Shown: one piece after another, positions 9,112 through 17,802 of the stretch
Position numbering within the stretch: the first letter of the stretch is position 1
Layout: every line of letters starts with the position of its first letter
Assembly (NCBI GenBank): GCA_019637995.1
Contig: JAHBUQ010000003.1
Location: 400,982 to 464,981 of the forward strand
DNA: 64,000 nt
Direction: 5' to 3'
Source: Ignavibacteriota bacterium
GTDB lineage: Bacteria > Bacteroidota > Ignavibacteria > Kapaibacteriales > UBA2268
Position numbers and translations under genes: made by a program
The notes under the pieces: model-generated
What the model was told of the DNA's origin: nothing
The model's database searches: none
Seen by the model: only the letters and a program-made list of their open reading frames with translations

Positions 9112-10062
9112 TTATTTTGAATCACTGTTCAACTTTTTAGCAATTTCAATTGCCTGGCGTACAAATCCACCTGTTGAAGCAAGTAAGTCAATAGATTTTT
9201 CATAATCAACACTTCCCAAAATCATAACAAGAGCACTTTTGACATGCCCATTTGATATCATCAAATAATATTCAGCCGTATCATAATCCACTTCACAAAT
9301 TCTCATGATGATTCTTTTTGCACGCTCTTTTAGCTTTTCATTAGTAAGTTGAAGGTCAACCATCACATTGCCTAATGTCTTACCCAGCTTAATCATTGAT
9401 GCAGTTGTAAGCATATTCAAAACAAGCTTCTGTGCAGTTCCGGATTTCATGCGGGTTGAGCCTTCTACAACTTCTGGACCTACATCTGGGCATATAGCAA
9501 CATCAATATTCAGTCCTAAAGATTCGATATGCTCGCGTGAAGATGTAGTTACAAAAATCGTGAAACATCCTAAAGATTTTGCATATTCAAGCGCTCCGCG
9601 TACATAGGGAGTTCTTCCTGAAGCTGCTATTCCACAGACAATGTCACGACTATTCAGTGATGTATCAATAAGTACTTCCCGTCCACCTTCATAGCTGTCT
9701 TCAGCACCTTCCTGAGCTTTAAATATTGCAGCAGTACCGCCGGCAATAATTCCTTGTATCATCTCACTGTCTGTTCCAAAAGTAGGTGGACATTCGGAAG
9801 CATCAACTATTCCAATTCTGCCACTAGTTCCGGCTCCAACATAGAAAAGTCTGCCACCATTTCGAAAGCCGCTGACAATTCTGTTAACAGCAGTCTCAAT
9901 ATAAGGCAACTCCTTTTCAACAGCGAGAGGAACAAGTTTATCTTCATTATTTATAATTTCAAGTATCTCAAATGTAGAAGCAATATCAATTGATCTGCTG
10001 TTTGGGTTATTTTGCTCTGTCCTTAGAGATTTTATTTCATCGAATAACGTGCTTGCGGGCAT
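9112..10062 (-). CDS. murQ: N-acetylmuramic acid 6-phosphate etherase
   Basis: A 316-residue SIS-domain enzyme that cleaves the lactyl ether of MurNAc-6-phosphate to give GlcNAc-6-phosphate and D-lactate during recycling of cell-wall sugars. The signature GAGTSGRIGIVDASECPPTFG spans about residues 76-96, with the catalytic Glu in ASE. A second acidic site, AQEGAEDS, follows. The start is an ATG one base after the lipoprotein stop codon, so the two are co-transcribed and probably coupled. No MurNAc transporter or AnmK is adjacent. Confidence 0.95.
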   Translation of the reverse strand: MPASTLFDEIKSLRTEQNNPNSRSIDIASTFEILEIINNEDKLVPLAVEKELPYIETAVNRIVSGFRNGGRLFYVGAGTSGRIGIVDASECPPTFGTDSEMIQGIIAGGTAAIFKAQEGAEDSYEGGREVLIDTSLNSRDIVCGIAASGRTPYVRGALEYAKSLGCFTIFVTTSSREHIESLGLNIDVAICPDVGPEVVEGSTRMKSGTAQKLVLNMLTTASMIKLGKTLGNVMVDLQLTNEKLKERAKRIIMRICEVDYDTAEYYLMISNGHVKSALVMILGSVDYEKSIDLLASTGGFVRQAIEIAKKLNSDSK

Positions 10063-10063
10063 C

Positions 10064-10576
10064 TTAGTCCTTCAAATTTAATTGCTCTTTAACTTTATTA
10101 TAATCATTCCAATCTATATCTTTATATGTTTTCGACCTGTAAAAAGCATCGTCAAAATATACAGCTTTGATTCTCATAGCATCTTTTGGAGCAGTTGCAA
10201 TGCCGGGAATCGTATTCCTGTAATCAATATACAGAAACTGAAGATTATGAGAAAACCATAATTCATCCGAATAAACTACATCATTATCAGTCCAGAATAT
10301 CCTTGTTGAAGGAAGAGCTTCCCAAGCATCGAACTGATTCAGATAATATACCATTACTCCTACGTAATCATAGTTAGAAAAACCTGAAGTTGGTAGTCTG
10401 AACTCCTGATACCACTGTATTGAATTATTTGGCACCTGTCTCCAACCGTTAGGATTAAGGGTATAAAATTCAGTACGGATATTTGCGTAGTAATTATCAT
10501 TATAAACAGGATTCTCGGTGCATCCTATAATAAGTATTACAAGAAATGTAGCGATTAAAACTGATATTCTTTTCAT
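10064..10576 (-). CDS. small lipoprotein of unknown function
   Basis: A 170-residue protein with a lipoprotein signal (MKRISVLIATFLVILIIGC, lipobox IIGC) followed by an aromatic-rich mature part (many Trp, Tyr and Phe) of mixed strand character. It is anchored to a membrane, probably facing the periplasm or surface. No family is recognised. It is the first gene of the lipoprotein-murQ-TPR operon with a 1-nt gap to murQ, which hints at an envelope role, but this is only inference. Confidence 0.75.
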   Translation of the reverse strand: MKRISVLIATFLVILIIGCTENPVYNDNYYANIRTEFYTLNPNGWRQVPNNSIQWYQEFRLPTSGFSNYDYVGVMVYYLNQFDAWEALPSTRIFWTDNDVVYSDELWFSHNLQFLYIDYRNTIPGIATAPKDAMRIKAVYFDDAFYRSKTYKDIDWNDYNKVKEQLNLKD

Positions 10577-10775
10577 TTTACTTTCTCCATATTATGATTT
10601 TATTTTTGTAGAACGAAATAAATATAAAAATTGTTGCAAAATAATTTTTTACACTTTATTTTAATAGAAGACATAATAAAATATTTAAAAAGAAAAAATA
10701 ACATTTTTTTTACTAAAATCATTTGTATATATTTGTATTATATTATTTGAAATATTAAAAATTTATTGTATTAAA

Positions 10776-11558
10776 ATGAAAGTAAATCTTTCTGATAAAA
10801 CCGCTCTGATATGCGGAGCATCTAAAGGTATTGGTAAAGCCATTGCTATGCAGCTTGCCGAATCCGGTGCTAATGTGATTATAACAGCCCGCAACATAAA
10901 AGATTTAATGGCTGTAAATTCCCAACTTGGTGGCAACGGCAAACACAATTACATAGCTGCAGACTTTCAGGAACCGGAGAAAGCTGTGAAAATAATAATT
11001 TCTCAGCTTCCATCAAAGGGATGCATTGATATACTTGTCAATAATTCCGGCGGTCCTCCTGCCGGGAAGATAATCAAAAATGAAATCGAAGATTTTCGTC
11101 TGGGAATTGAAAGGCACCTTTTTGCATCTCATTTATTGGTAAAAGCATTATCACCGGCGATGGAAGAAAGGCGATGGGGCAGAATTTTAAATATTATTTC
11201 AATATCGGTCAAACAACCGATTGATAACTTAGGCGTCTCAAATACTGTCAGAGGTGCTATGGCAAGCTGGGCTAAAACTCTTGCAGGAGAACTTGGTCCA
11301 TCAGGTATTACTATTAATAACATTCTTCCCGGACAGACCGCAACTGCAAGATTATTCTATCTTATTGAAAATATGGCAAAAAATTCAGGGAAGCAAACCT
11401 CCGAGGTTGAGGAACAATTAATTTCTCAAATTCCTGTAGGAAGATTTGCCAAACCTGAAGAAATAGCTTATCTTGCGGCTTTTCTTGCTTCCGACTTTGC
11501 AGCATTTATTAATGGTACGAGTATTCCGGTAGATGGAGGATTTTTGAAATCATTATAG
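10776..11558 (+). CDS. short-chain dehydrogenase/reductase-like protein with atypical active site
   Basis: A 260-residue Rossmann protein of the SDR superfamily. The cofactor motif GASKGIG is near residue 14, the NNSGG strand is present, and the C-terminus ends with the usual INGTSIPVDGGF. The catalytic YxxxK is absent: the matching stretch reads GVSNTVRGAMASWAK, with Ser-Asn in place of Tyr and Arg in place of Lys. This is like the BKR-like SDR subgroup that lacks a perfect catalytic tetrad. It may bind NAD(P)(H) without normal ketoacyl reductase chemistry. The acyl-CoA ligase starts 19 nt downstream on the same strand, suggesting a shared transcript and a link to acyl metabolism. Confidence 0.85.
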   Translation: MKVNLSDKTALICGASKGIGKAIAMQLAESGANVIITARNIKDLMAVNSQLGGNGKHNYIAADFQEPEKAVKIIISQLPSKGCIDILVNNSGGPPAGKIIKNEIEDFRLGIERHLFASHLLVKALSPAMEERRWGRILNIISISVKQPIDNLGVSNTVRGAMASWAKTLAGELGPSGITINNILPGQTATARLFYLIENMAKNSGKQTSEVEEQLISQIPVGRFAKPEEIAYLAAFLASDFAAFINGTSIPVDGGFLKSL

Positions 11559-11577
11559 TATTTCAAGAATAATTATT

Positions 11578-13392
11578 ATGAAAAACATCAAGAAATATAA
11601 AAATATTCCTGAAAGATTTGTCGAAAGATGCCATTTATCATCAAACTTGGGTAAACCGGCATTTAGATTTAAAAAAGATGGATTCTGGATTGAAATGTTA
11701 CATAATGAGTTGCTTGAAAAAGTAACGTGTATGGCGCTGGGATTGCTTGAACTTGGTATAAGGCATGGCGACCGAATAGGGATTGTATCCGAAAACAGAA
11801 TCGAGTGGATAATTTCCTCACTTGCTATCAACTGTATTGGCGCTGTTGATGTTCCACTTTTTCCAATTTTAACATCTAAACAAATAGAAGATATTTTTGG
11901 GGACTGCTCTGCAACAGCGGTAATTGTTTCGAATAATTATCAGCTTTCTAAAATTCTCGAATTTAAAGACAGACTGACTTCTTTGAGGCAAATCATCCTT
12001 ATGAGCGAAGAGGAGCAGCCCAGAGATGTTTTTGTCCATAATTTGAATAATATAATTGCCAGAGGATGCGAGCTTAGGACCTCAAACGAGAGAATGAATT
12101 TGATTCAGGAGCAAATCGAGAAAATCAAACCTGATGATTTGATTACTTTGATTTATACAAGCGGTACAACCGGTAATCCAAAAGGCGTAATGCTCTCTCA
12201 CGGCAATATATTATCTAATATTGATGGTTCAATGGCATTGCTTCCTGATTTATCAAATCATGAATCGCTGATGTATCTTCCATTGTGCCACTCTTACGAA
12301 AGAATTGCAGGATTTTATACATTGTTTTTCTTTGGAACATTAATATCGCTTGCCGAATCAATCGAAAGTGTTCCGGCTAATGTAAGTGAAATTAAACCAT
12401 CTTTGATTACTACTGTTCCAAAAATGCTTGAAACAATGAAAAAGAAAGTTTACATCAGCATTGATAAAGAAAGTAAAATAACTAAGACTATGTTCAATTG
12501 GGCAGTAAGTATTGGCGAAAAGAAAAGCAGACTTGATTCTGAAAAAAAATCTAATCCTATAGTAAATGCTCAGTATAAAATAGCAGAAAAAATTGTTTTA
12601 TCTAAAATCAGAGCTAAGCTCGGTGGAAGAATGAAACTTTTTGTCTCAGGTGGAGCACCAATGTCGCCTCAGGTTGGTAATTTTTTCCAGGCTATTGGCA
12701 TAACAGTACTTCAAGGCTACGGTTTGACAGAAGCTTCACCCGTTGTTTCTCTCAATTCTTATGAAAATAATGAAATTGGTACTATTGGACTTCCTCTTCC
12801 AAATATTGAAGTAAAAATTGCCGCAGATGGTGAAATTCTGGTCAAAGGACCAAATGTGATGAAAGGCTACTGGAATGACCAAGCCGCAACAAATGCCGCA
12901 ATTGACCCTGAGGATTGGCTTTATACAGGTGATATTGGTGAATTTACTTCTAAGGGCAATTTAAAAATTACAGATAGAAAAAAGAATCTGTTTGTGTCAT
13001 CAGGTGGCAAAAATATCGCTCCCCAGCCGATAGAAAATTTGATATGTCATAGCAGATATATTGATAATTGTGTATTAATTGGTGACAACAGAGAGTATAT
13101 TACCGCTCTGATTACACCAAATTTTGAACAATTAGAGTCACTTGCCAAAGGTTTTGGTATAGAATATGCTAATGTAACTGAACTGATTAGCAATGATAAG
13201 ATTATCACTCATATTAAGCAGGATATTGATTTTTATCAGAAGGATTTGTCAAAATTTGAAAGAATTCGTAGGTTTCAGTTGTTGTCAGAGCCATTTACAG
13301 TAAATGGTGGTGAATTAAGCCCAAAAATGAGTGTTAAACGTCACATAGTGGAAAGAAAATATTCTGATCTGATTGAAACAATGTATAAATAA
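11578..13392 (+). CDS. long-chain fatty-acid--CoA ligase (AMP-forming)
   Basis: A 604-residue ANL-superfamily enzyme of the FAA1/COG1022 type. It activates a fatty acid with ATP to an acyl-adenylate, then transfers it to CoA. The P-loop IYTSGTTGNPKGVMLSHGN lies at about 192-210. GYGLTEASPVVSLNS, LYTGDIGEF and ITDRKKNLFVSSGGKNIAP mark the A3-A8 motifs. The C-terminal Lys region is ELSPKMSVKR. The second codon region (MKNIKKYKN) looks natural. It is 19 nt downstream of the SDR-like gene. Chain-length preference cannot be read from sequence. Confidence 0.92.
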   Translation: MKNIKKYKNIPERFVERCHLSSNLGKPAFRFKKDGFWIEMLHNELLEKVTCMALGLLELGIRHGDRIGIVSENRIEWIISSLAINCIGAVDVPLFPILTSKQIEDIFGDCSATAVIVSNNYQLSKILEFKDRLTSLRQIILMSEEEQPRDVFVHNLNNIIARGCELRTSNERMNLIQEQIEKIKPDDLITLIYTSGTTGNPKGVMLSHGNILSNIDGSMALLPDLSNHESLMYLPLCHSYERIAGFYTLFFFGTLISLAESIESVPANVSEIKPSLITTVPKMLETMKKKVYISIDKESKITKTMFNWAVSIGEKKSRLDSEKKSNPIVNAQYKIAEKIVLSKIRAKLGGRMKLFVSGGAPMSPQVGNFFQAIGITVLQGYGLTEASPVVSLNSYENNEIGTIGLPLPNIEVKIAADGEILVKGPNVMKGYWNDQAATNAAIDPEDWLYTGDIGEFTSKGNLKITDRKKNLFVSSGGKNIAPQPIENLICHSRYIDNCVLIGDNREYITALITPNFEQLESLAKGFGIEYANVTELISNDKIITHIKQDIDFYQKDLSKFERIRRFQLLSEPFTVNGGELSPKMSVKRHIVERKYSDLIETMYK

Positions 13393-13418
13393 GAAAATGA
13401 AATTATATTAAGTGAATT

Positions 13419-14435
13419 ATGAATAAGAAAATTTTAGTAGTGGAAGATGAGTTAGTCGGCGCCTTGCTTTTGAAAAGACTCTTGATTAAATCCGGTTATG
13501 ATGTTGTAGTTGCTAATAATGGCAACGAAGCAATAGAACATCTCAAAAAAGAAGCATTTGATGCTGTTCTTACTGACTGGATGATGCCGCAAACCGATGG
13601 TATTGAACTTATTAAATACATCAGGAAAAAAATTGACCCGATTCCATACCTCATACTAATCACAGCTTTAGTTTCTGAAGGTTCGAAGCAATATGCAGTC
13701 GAATCCGGTGCGGATGATTTCATTGCCAAACCTGTTGATATTGACGATTTGCTTGTCAGACTTAAAGACGGATTAGACAGACAACAACAAGTCAAACCTG
13801 CCGTTTCGGTTACTGTTGTATCGCGGGAAATTGATGTGAAGCCACCTCATGTATGTGTTGCGATTGCCTCAAGTACAGGTGGTCCACCGACATTGATGCA
13901 TGTTTTCAAAAATCTTGAATGGAAGAATAATGCCGCTTATCTTGTAGTTCAGCATGGACCCGCATGGATGCTTGAGACTTTCTCTGACAGACTCAGAAAA
14001 GAGTCAGGTATGCCCGTGAATCTTGTTGCTAACAGAATGATAATACAACCCGGCACTATATACCTTGCACCCGGTGATAAGCATATTCGTGTTGATAAAG
14101 AATCTTATCATGTTGTAATTGATAATGGTCCAAAAGAAAACTTTGTTCGTCCATCGGCAGAGCCGCTTTTCAGAAGTGCTGCCGATGCTTATGGTAAATT
14201 TTGCATTGGTGTTGTTCTTACAGGTTTGGGAAGAGACGGGGCTCAGGGCGCTGCAAGCATTGTAGGTGTGAAAGGCACTGTCATTGTTCAGGATCCTGAT
14301 ACTTGTATAGCTCCTTCAATGCCTAATACTGTTATTGAAAGTGGTATTCAGCACCGTAAAGTACCATTCCAGGATTTGCCAAAGGCAATTTCAGAAACAG
14401 TGTTTCCGCTTGCAGCTAATTTGAAACGTTCTTAG
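13419..14435 (+). CDS. cheB: CheB-type receiver/methylesterase
   Basis: A 338-residue two-domain protein. The N-terminal receiver has phospho-acceptor Asp53 (LTDWMMP) and Lys104. The C-terminal CheB domain has the expected triad: Ser152 (SSTGGP), His179 (VVQHG) and Asp273 (GLGRDGAQG). CheB removes methyl groups or amides from chemoreceptor glutamates when phosphorylated by CheA. It sits about 15 kb from the cheA-cheR cluster on the opposite strand, downstream of an acyl-CoA ligase (26-nt gap) and 11 nt upstream of a phosphatase gene. The receiver is closer in style to stand-alone CheY-like domains, so another CheA could be its partner. Confidence 0.88.
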   Translation: MNKKILVVEDELVGALLLKRLLIKSGYDVVVANNGNEAIEHLKKEAFDAVLTDWMMPQTDGIELIKYIRKKIDPIPYLILITALVSEGSKQYAVESGADDFIAKPVDIDDLLVRLKDGLDRQQQVKPAVSVTVVSREIDVKPPHVCVAIASSTGGPPTLMHVFKNLEWKNNAAYLVVQHGPAWMLETFSDRLRKESGMPVNLVANRMIIQPGTIYLAPGDKHIRVDKESYHVVIDNGPKENFVRPSAEPLFRSAADAYGKFCIGVVLTGLGRDGAQGAASIVGVKGTVIVQDPDTCIAPSMPNTVIESGIQHRKVPFQDLPKAISETVFPLAANLKRS

Positions 14436-14446
14436 CAAGTTCAAAA

Positions 14447-15136
14447 ATGAGCAACAAATTATATATCATTGGCGATGTACATGGATGTAGTCAAACTCTG
14501 CGGGGATTAATTTCTACTTTCGATGAACTTGTTGCAGATGATAAGATAATCTTCATTGGGGATTTAATTGACAGGGGTCCCGACTCAATGTCAGTCCTTG
14601 ACCAAATACTTGAGTTGAAAGATAAGGGAATTGAAGTCATTATTATCCGTGGAAATCATGAGCAGATGATGCTTGATTCGATAAATAACTCCAAATCAAT
14701 GAAATTATGGTTCCGTAATGGAGGGCTTGCTACTTTGGATAGCTTCGGAGTCTATCATCCCGGTTTTATAGAGGATAAATATTTAGAAATTATTTATAAT
14801 TCCAAGTATTACTACGAAACAGAAAAATTCGTTATTGTTCATGCCGGAATGAATTTTAATATCGAAAATCCCTTTAACGATAAAGCCAAAATGCTTGCTG
14901 TTAGAATTGAATCCTGTGATATTGAAAAAATTGGCAACAGAAGACTTATAGTTGGTCATACTCCATATCCTCTTGATAGTATAAAGTCCTCGCTTTCGTC
15001 CGATTTAATCAGGCTTGACGGTGGATGCGTTTATCACAGGAAAGTCAATGGTTTAGGCTATCTTGTTGCTTTAGAGCTAAATTCTTTTGAACTTTTCCAT
15101 TATCAAAATGCCGAAAATATTGATAGTTTGATATAA
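14447..15136 (+). CDS. PP2A/lambda-type metallophosphoesterase (serine/threonine phosphatase-like)
   Basis: A 229-residue calcineurin-like phosphoesterase. The metal-binding motifs GDVHGC (9-14), GDLIDRGPDS (38-47) and RGNHEQ (68-73) are complete, with later His residues in VHAGMN and VGHTPYP. This is the arrangement of bacterial PrpA/lambda phosphatase and of diadenosine-tetraphosphatase relatives. It dephosphorylates phosphoproteins or small phosphate esters; the substrate is undecided. It starts 11 nt after the cheB-like gene, so the two are probably co-transcribed. Confidence 0.88.
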   Translation: MSNKLYIIGDVHGCSQTLRGLISTFDELVADDKIIFIGDLIDRGPDSMSVLDQILELKDKGIEVIIIRGNHEQMMLDSINNSKSMKLWFRNGGLATLDSFGVYHPGFIEDKYLEIIYNSKYYYETEKFVIVHAGMNFNIENPFNDKAKMLAVRIESCDIEKIGNRRLIVGHTPYPLDSIKSSLSSDLIRLDGGCVYHRKVNGLGYLVALELNSFELFHYQNAENIDSLI

Positions 15137-15219
15137 TTACAATCATTACAAAATTATACTCAATATTTATTTTTTTGCTGCGTATAGCAATATTTATATA
15201 ATTTTAATCAGGAAATAAT

Positions 15220-15978
15220 ATGCAGAATGAAGGATATGTAAATCTTAGTGTTCAGGATAAAGTAGGAATAATCACATTTTATCACCCAAAGAGCAATTCA
15301 CTTCCCGGAGATATATTAAGAAAGTTAGCTGATACTATCAGTGAAGCATCAAATCATAATGATGTTAATGTTATAGTCCTGAAAAGTGATGGCGAGAAAG
15401 CTTTCTGTGCAGGTGCTTCATTTGATGAACTTGTTGAAATAACTGATTTTGAAACCGGCAAAAAGTTTTTTATGGGTTTTGCTAATGTAATTAATGCTAT
15501 CAGAAAATGTCCAAAATTTGTTATTGCAAGGGTTCAGGGTAAAGCAGTTGGTGGTGGTGTAGGCTTGGCAGCAGCAGCTGATTACACTTTTGCATACCAA
15601 GATGCATCAATTAAACTCAGTGAATTTGCCTTGGGAATAGGTCCTTTTGTTGTTGGTCCTGCTGTAGAGAGAAAGATTGGTAACTCTGCTTTTGCTCAGA
15701 TTTCGACAGATACTGATTGGTATAATTCGACATGGGCGCTTAATAAAGGACTCTATAGTAATGTTTTTTATACAATTGATGACTTGAATACTGCTGTAAC
15801 TCAGCTTGCCGTCAAGCTTTCCAATTTAAGTCCTGATGCAACCCGTGAACTTAAGAAAATATTCTGGGAAGGCACTTCAGATTGGGACAAATTACTGGAG
15901 AGCAAAGCCGAAATTAGCGGAAGGTTAGTACTTTCGGACTTTACTAAAAATTATATCAAAGATTTCAAGAGTAAATAA
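15220..15978 (+). CDS. enoyl-CoA hydratase/isomerase-family protein
   Basis: A 252-residue crotonase-fold protein. The oxyanion-hole segments are CAGASFDEL and GGGVGLAAAADY. The Glu that acts as catalytic base/acid in crotonase (GGGxELA) is Gly here (GGGVGLA); the second Glu (KLSEFALGIGP) is kept. Such replacements occur in isomerases and in methylglutaconyl-CoA hydratase-like branches, so hydration of enoyl-CoA should not be assumed. The next gene begins at the base after its stop codon. Confidence 0.85.
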   Translation: MQNEGYVNLSVQDKVGIITFYHPKSNSLPGDILRKLADTISEASNHNDVNVIVLKSDGEKAFCAGASFDELVEITDFETGKKFFMGFANVINAIRKCPKFVIARVQGKAVGGGVGLAAAADYTFAYQDASIKLSEFALGIGPFVVGPAVERKIGNSAFAQISTDTDWYNSTWALNKGLYSNVFYTIDDLNTAVTQLAVKLSNLSPDATRELKKIFWEGTSDWDKLLESKAEISGRLVLSDFTKNYIKDFKSK

Positions 15979-16392
15979 TTGAAAATTGTAATTGATACCA
16001 ACATCCTTATTTCCTATTGTTTAGGCAATGAGGATGTTAATTATTTTCTAAACTATATTTTTGTTCATAAAATTGATGTCTATACTGATAACAGACTTTT
16101 ACATGAATATAAAACAATATTTAATCGGAAAAAATTGAATTTAAATCCTGAATTTAAGGAAAACTTATTAGAAAGAATTAGCAATTATTTTCAGGAAATA
16201 GAAGTTCATGATAAGTCATTAAAATTTAATCCTGACCGTCAGGATTCCAAAATCATCGAAATTGCAAATACTGCAAATTGTGATTATATAATAACTGATG
16301 ATAAGCAACTTCTTAGAAACTCAACTCATCTTACAAAAGCAAAAGTAATATCAAGCAAAGACTTTAGATATTTGTTAGAAAATATGAAGTGA
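15979..16392 (+). CDS. PIN-domain putative nuclease
   Basis: A 137-residue PIN-domain protein. Acidic active-site residues are visible as VIDTN (Asp6), LLHEY (Glu43), DRQDSKIIEIA and YIITDDKQLL. PIN domains are Mg-dependent RNases, most often toxins. This one resembles the stand-alone putative-toxin PIN family with the NPDRxDxKxxExA pattern. It starts with TTG directly after the upstream TAA, so it depends on the enoyl-CoA hydratase transcript. No antitoxin gene is next to it; the minus-strand neighbour is a convergent phosphatase gene one base away. Confidence 0.8.
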   Translation: MKIVIDTNILISYCLGNEDVNYFLNYIFVHKIDVYTDNRLLHEYKTIFNRKKLNLNPEFKENLLERISNYFQEIEVHDKSLKFNPDRQDSKIIEIANTANCDYIITDDKQLLRNSTHLTKAKVISSKDFRYLLENMK

Positions 16393-16393
16393 A

Positions 16394-17419
16394 TTATTTA
16401 ATCAAAATTCGCATAATTGAAAAGTCATCGTCAAGCGAATCTTCAAAACTTATATCGTTGATATGCTGATATAATTTGTCTAAAATATTATCATCGTCAT
16501 TGTTTTCTGAAAGATAGGTAGCAAGTTCTTCAATAGTCCAGTAATCCTTTTCATTCAAAGGAATTTCATAGGCACCGTCTGAATAGAGAAAAAGTTTGTC
16601 CCTGGAATCTAATCGGCAAGTTTTTTCTACAAACTCAAAGTCTAAACCACCTATAAACAAATTATCGCACTCGAGTAATTCTGAGCTTCCGTCATTCTTC
16701 AGCAGTATAGCCGGTGGATGACCGGCTGAAGCATAAACCATCTCGCGAGTAGAACAATTATATACGCCATACCACATAGTAAAGAACAAATTGTTATGAT
16801 TTTTCATATCAAACATTTTGTTAAGTGATTTGAACACACTTTTTGGACTGTTGAAATTCGTATTTGGTAAATTGAAATAGTTGATAGTATTTACTACCGA
16901 AACAGAGTATAAAGCTGACTGCACACCATGACCGCAAACGTCAAGCAAATATAAAGCAATATTATGCCCGTCTAATTTTTTATACCCAAATAAATCCCCA
17001 CCTAATTTAGACGAAGGAATAAACTTCCAGTCAATCTTTAACTCTGAGGAGCTGTCCTTAAGCGGCTTTGGCAGAATTGACTTAACGTAATTAGCAGCTT
17101 TAGCTAATTCCTTGTTTATGATGCCAAGAAGTCTTTCCTGGTTTTCGTTTGCTATAGTAAGGTTTTCATTTTGTTCTTCAATCTGGACATTTTGCTTTTT
17201 CAGAATTGCTTGAGCATTTCTCAGTTTTAGCTGTGTATTATCTGATATTTTTACAAGTTTAACAGCCTGATTGAGTAAATTCAAATATGAATTGGCAAAA
17301 TCTTTAACTTCATTTTTTTCTATTGGATTAGCATCTATAAAGTTGCTGAATTCGTTATAAATCTCGAATTCGTGAAGAAATACTTTTTCGGCTTCATCTA
17401 AATTTTTTATATCAACCAT
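16394..17419 (-). CDS. SpoIIE/RsbU-type PP2C phosphatase (SiaA-like role)
   Basis: A 341-residue protein with a helical/coiled-coil N-terminal half (about 1-130) and a C-terminal PP2C domain of the SpoIIE type. Metal-site Asp residues are in KLGGDLFGYKKL, LLDVCGHGVQSALYSV and the terminal SLDDDFSIMRI. It lies 2 nt after the SiaC-like gene and 3 genes deep in an operon with a SiaB-like kinase. In Pseudomonas the PP2C phosphatase SiaA dephosphorylates SiaC to promote activation of the diguanylate cyclase SiaD. The same opposing kinase/phosphatase pair is implied here. It lacks the N-terminal membrane sensor of SiaA. Confidence 0.85.
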   Translation of the reverse strand: MVDIKNLDEAEKVFLHEFEIYNEFSNFIDANPIEKNEVKDFANSYLNLLNQAVKLVKISDNTQLKLRNAQAILKKQNVQIEEQNENLTIANENQERLLGIINKELAKAANYVKSILPKPLKDSSSELKIDWKFIPSSKLGGDLFGYKKLDGHNIALYLLDVCGHGVQSALYSVSVVNTINYFNLPNTNFNSPKSVFKSLNKMFDMKNHNNLFFTMWYGVYNCSTREMVYASAGHPPAILLKNDGSSELLECDNLFIGGLDFEFVEKTCRLDSRDKLFLYSDGAYEIPLNEKDYWTIEELATYLSENNDDDNILDKLYQHINDISFEDSLDDDFSIMRILIK

Positions 17420-17421
17420 AA

Positions 17422-17799
17422 TTAATCTTGATATGGTATTAATTCACAATGCAAATTTAATTTTTCGGTAAATTCCTGCCCGCTTTCCATAATATCATCA
17501 TCATCTTCTTCATAATGCCAGATAAGTTTGACATTGCCTCCTGAATTATGATATTCCTCGAGTATTGTAATTAAGTCCAAAATAGCTTTAGATGAACTGG
17601 TGTTAAAATATACCATTTTAAATTCAAAAGTAAAACTCGGTTTTCCGGCTGTATATTCTCTAAGCCATTTAAATACAGGGTCATAAAAACCGGATGAATT
17701 TTCAGGAAAAGACTCACCTGAAATTTTCAAAATATTTGTAACTGAATTGAAGTCAACCTCGGGAGTGGTTTTATCAGGTGATATGTATAGATTTTCCAT
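17422..17799 (-). CDS. siaC: SiaC-family regulatory phosphoprotein (DUF1987)
   Basis: A 125-residue single-domain protein matching the SiaC/DUF1987 family (SPDKTTPEVDF, ISGESFPENSSGFYDP, WLREY, FKMVYFNTSSSKAILD). The family has an anti-anti-sigma-like fold and is switched by phosphorylation at a Ser/Thr in the NTSSSK segment. The gene lies between the kinase (3-nt gap) and the phosphatase (2-nt gap), matching SiaB-SiaC-SiaA logic. Its downstream target is not encoded nearby: no GGDEF gene is in the window. Confidence 0.88.
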   Translation of the reverse strand: MENLYISPDKTTPEVDFNSVTNILKISGESFPENSSGFYDPVFKWLREYTAGKPSFTFEFKMVYFNTSSSKAILDLITILEEYHNSGGNVKLIWHYEEDDDDIMESGQEFTEKLNLHCELIPYQD

Positions 17800-17802
17800 T
17801 TT

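Noticed and set aside
10728..10735. Bacteroidota-type -7 promoter box TATATTTG before the SDR gene
   Set aside because: The box matches TAnnTTTG but no TTTG -33 element is found at the right distance in this AT-rich gap.
13419..14435. Ordinary response regulator only
   Set aside because: The C-terminal half has the complete CheB Ser-His-Asp triad, so it was called a CheB-type protein.
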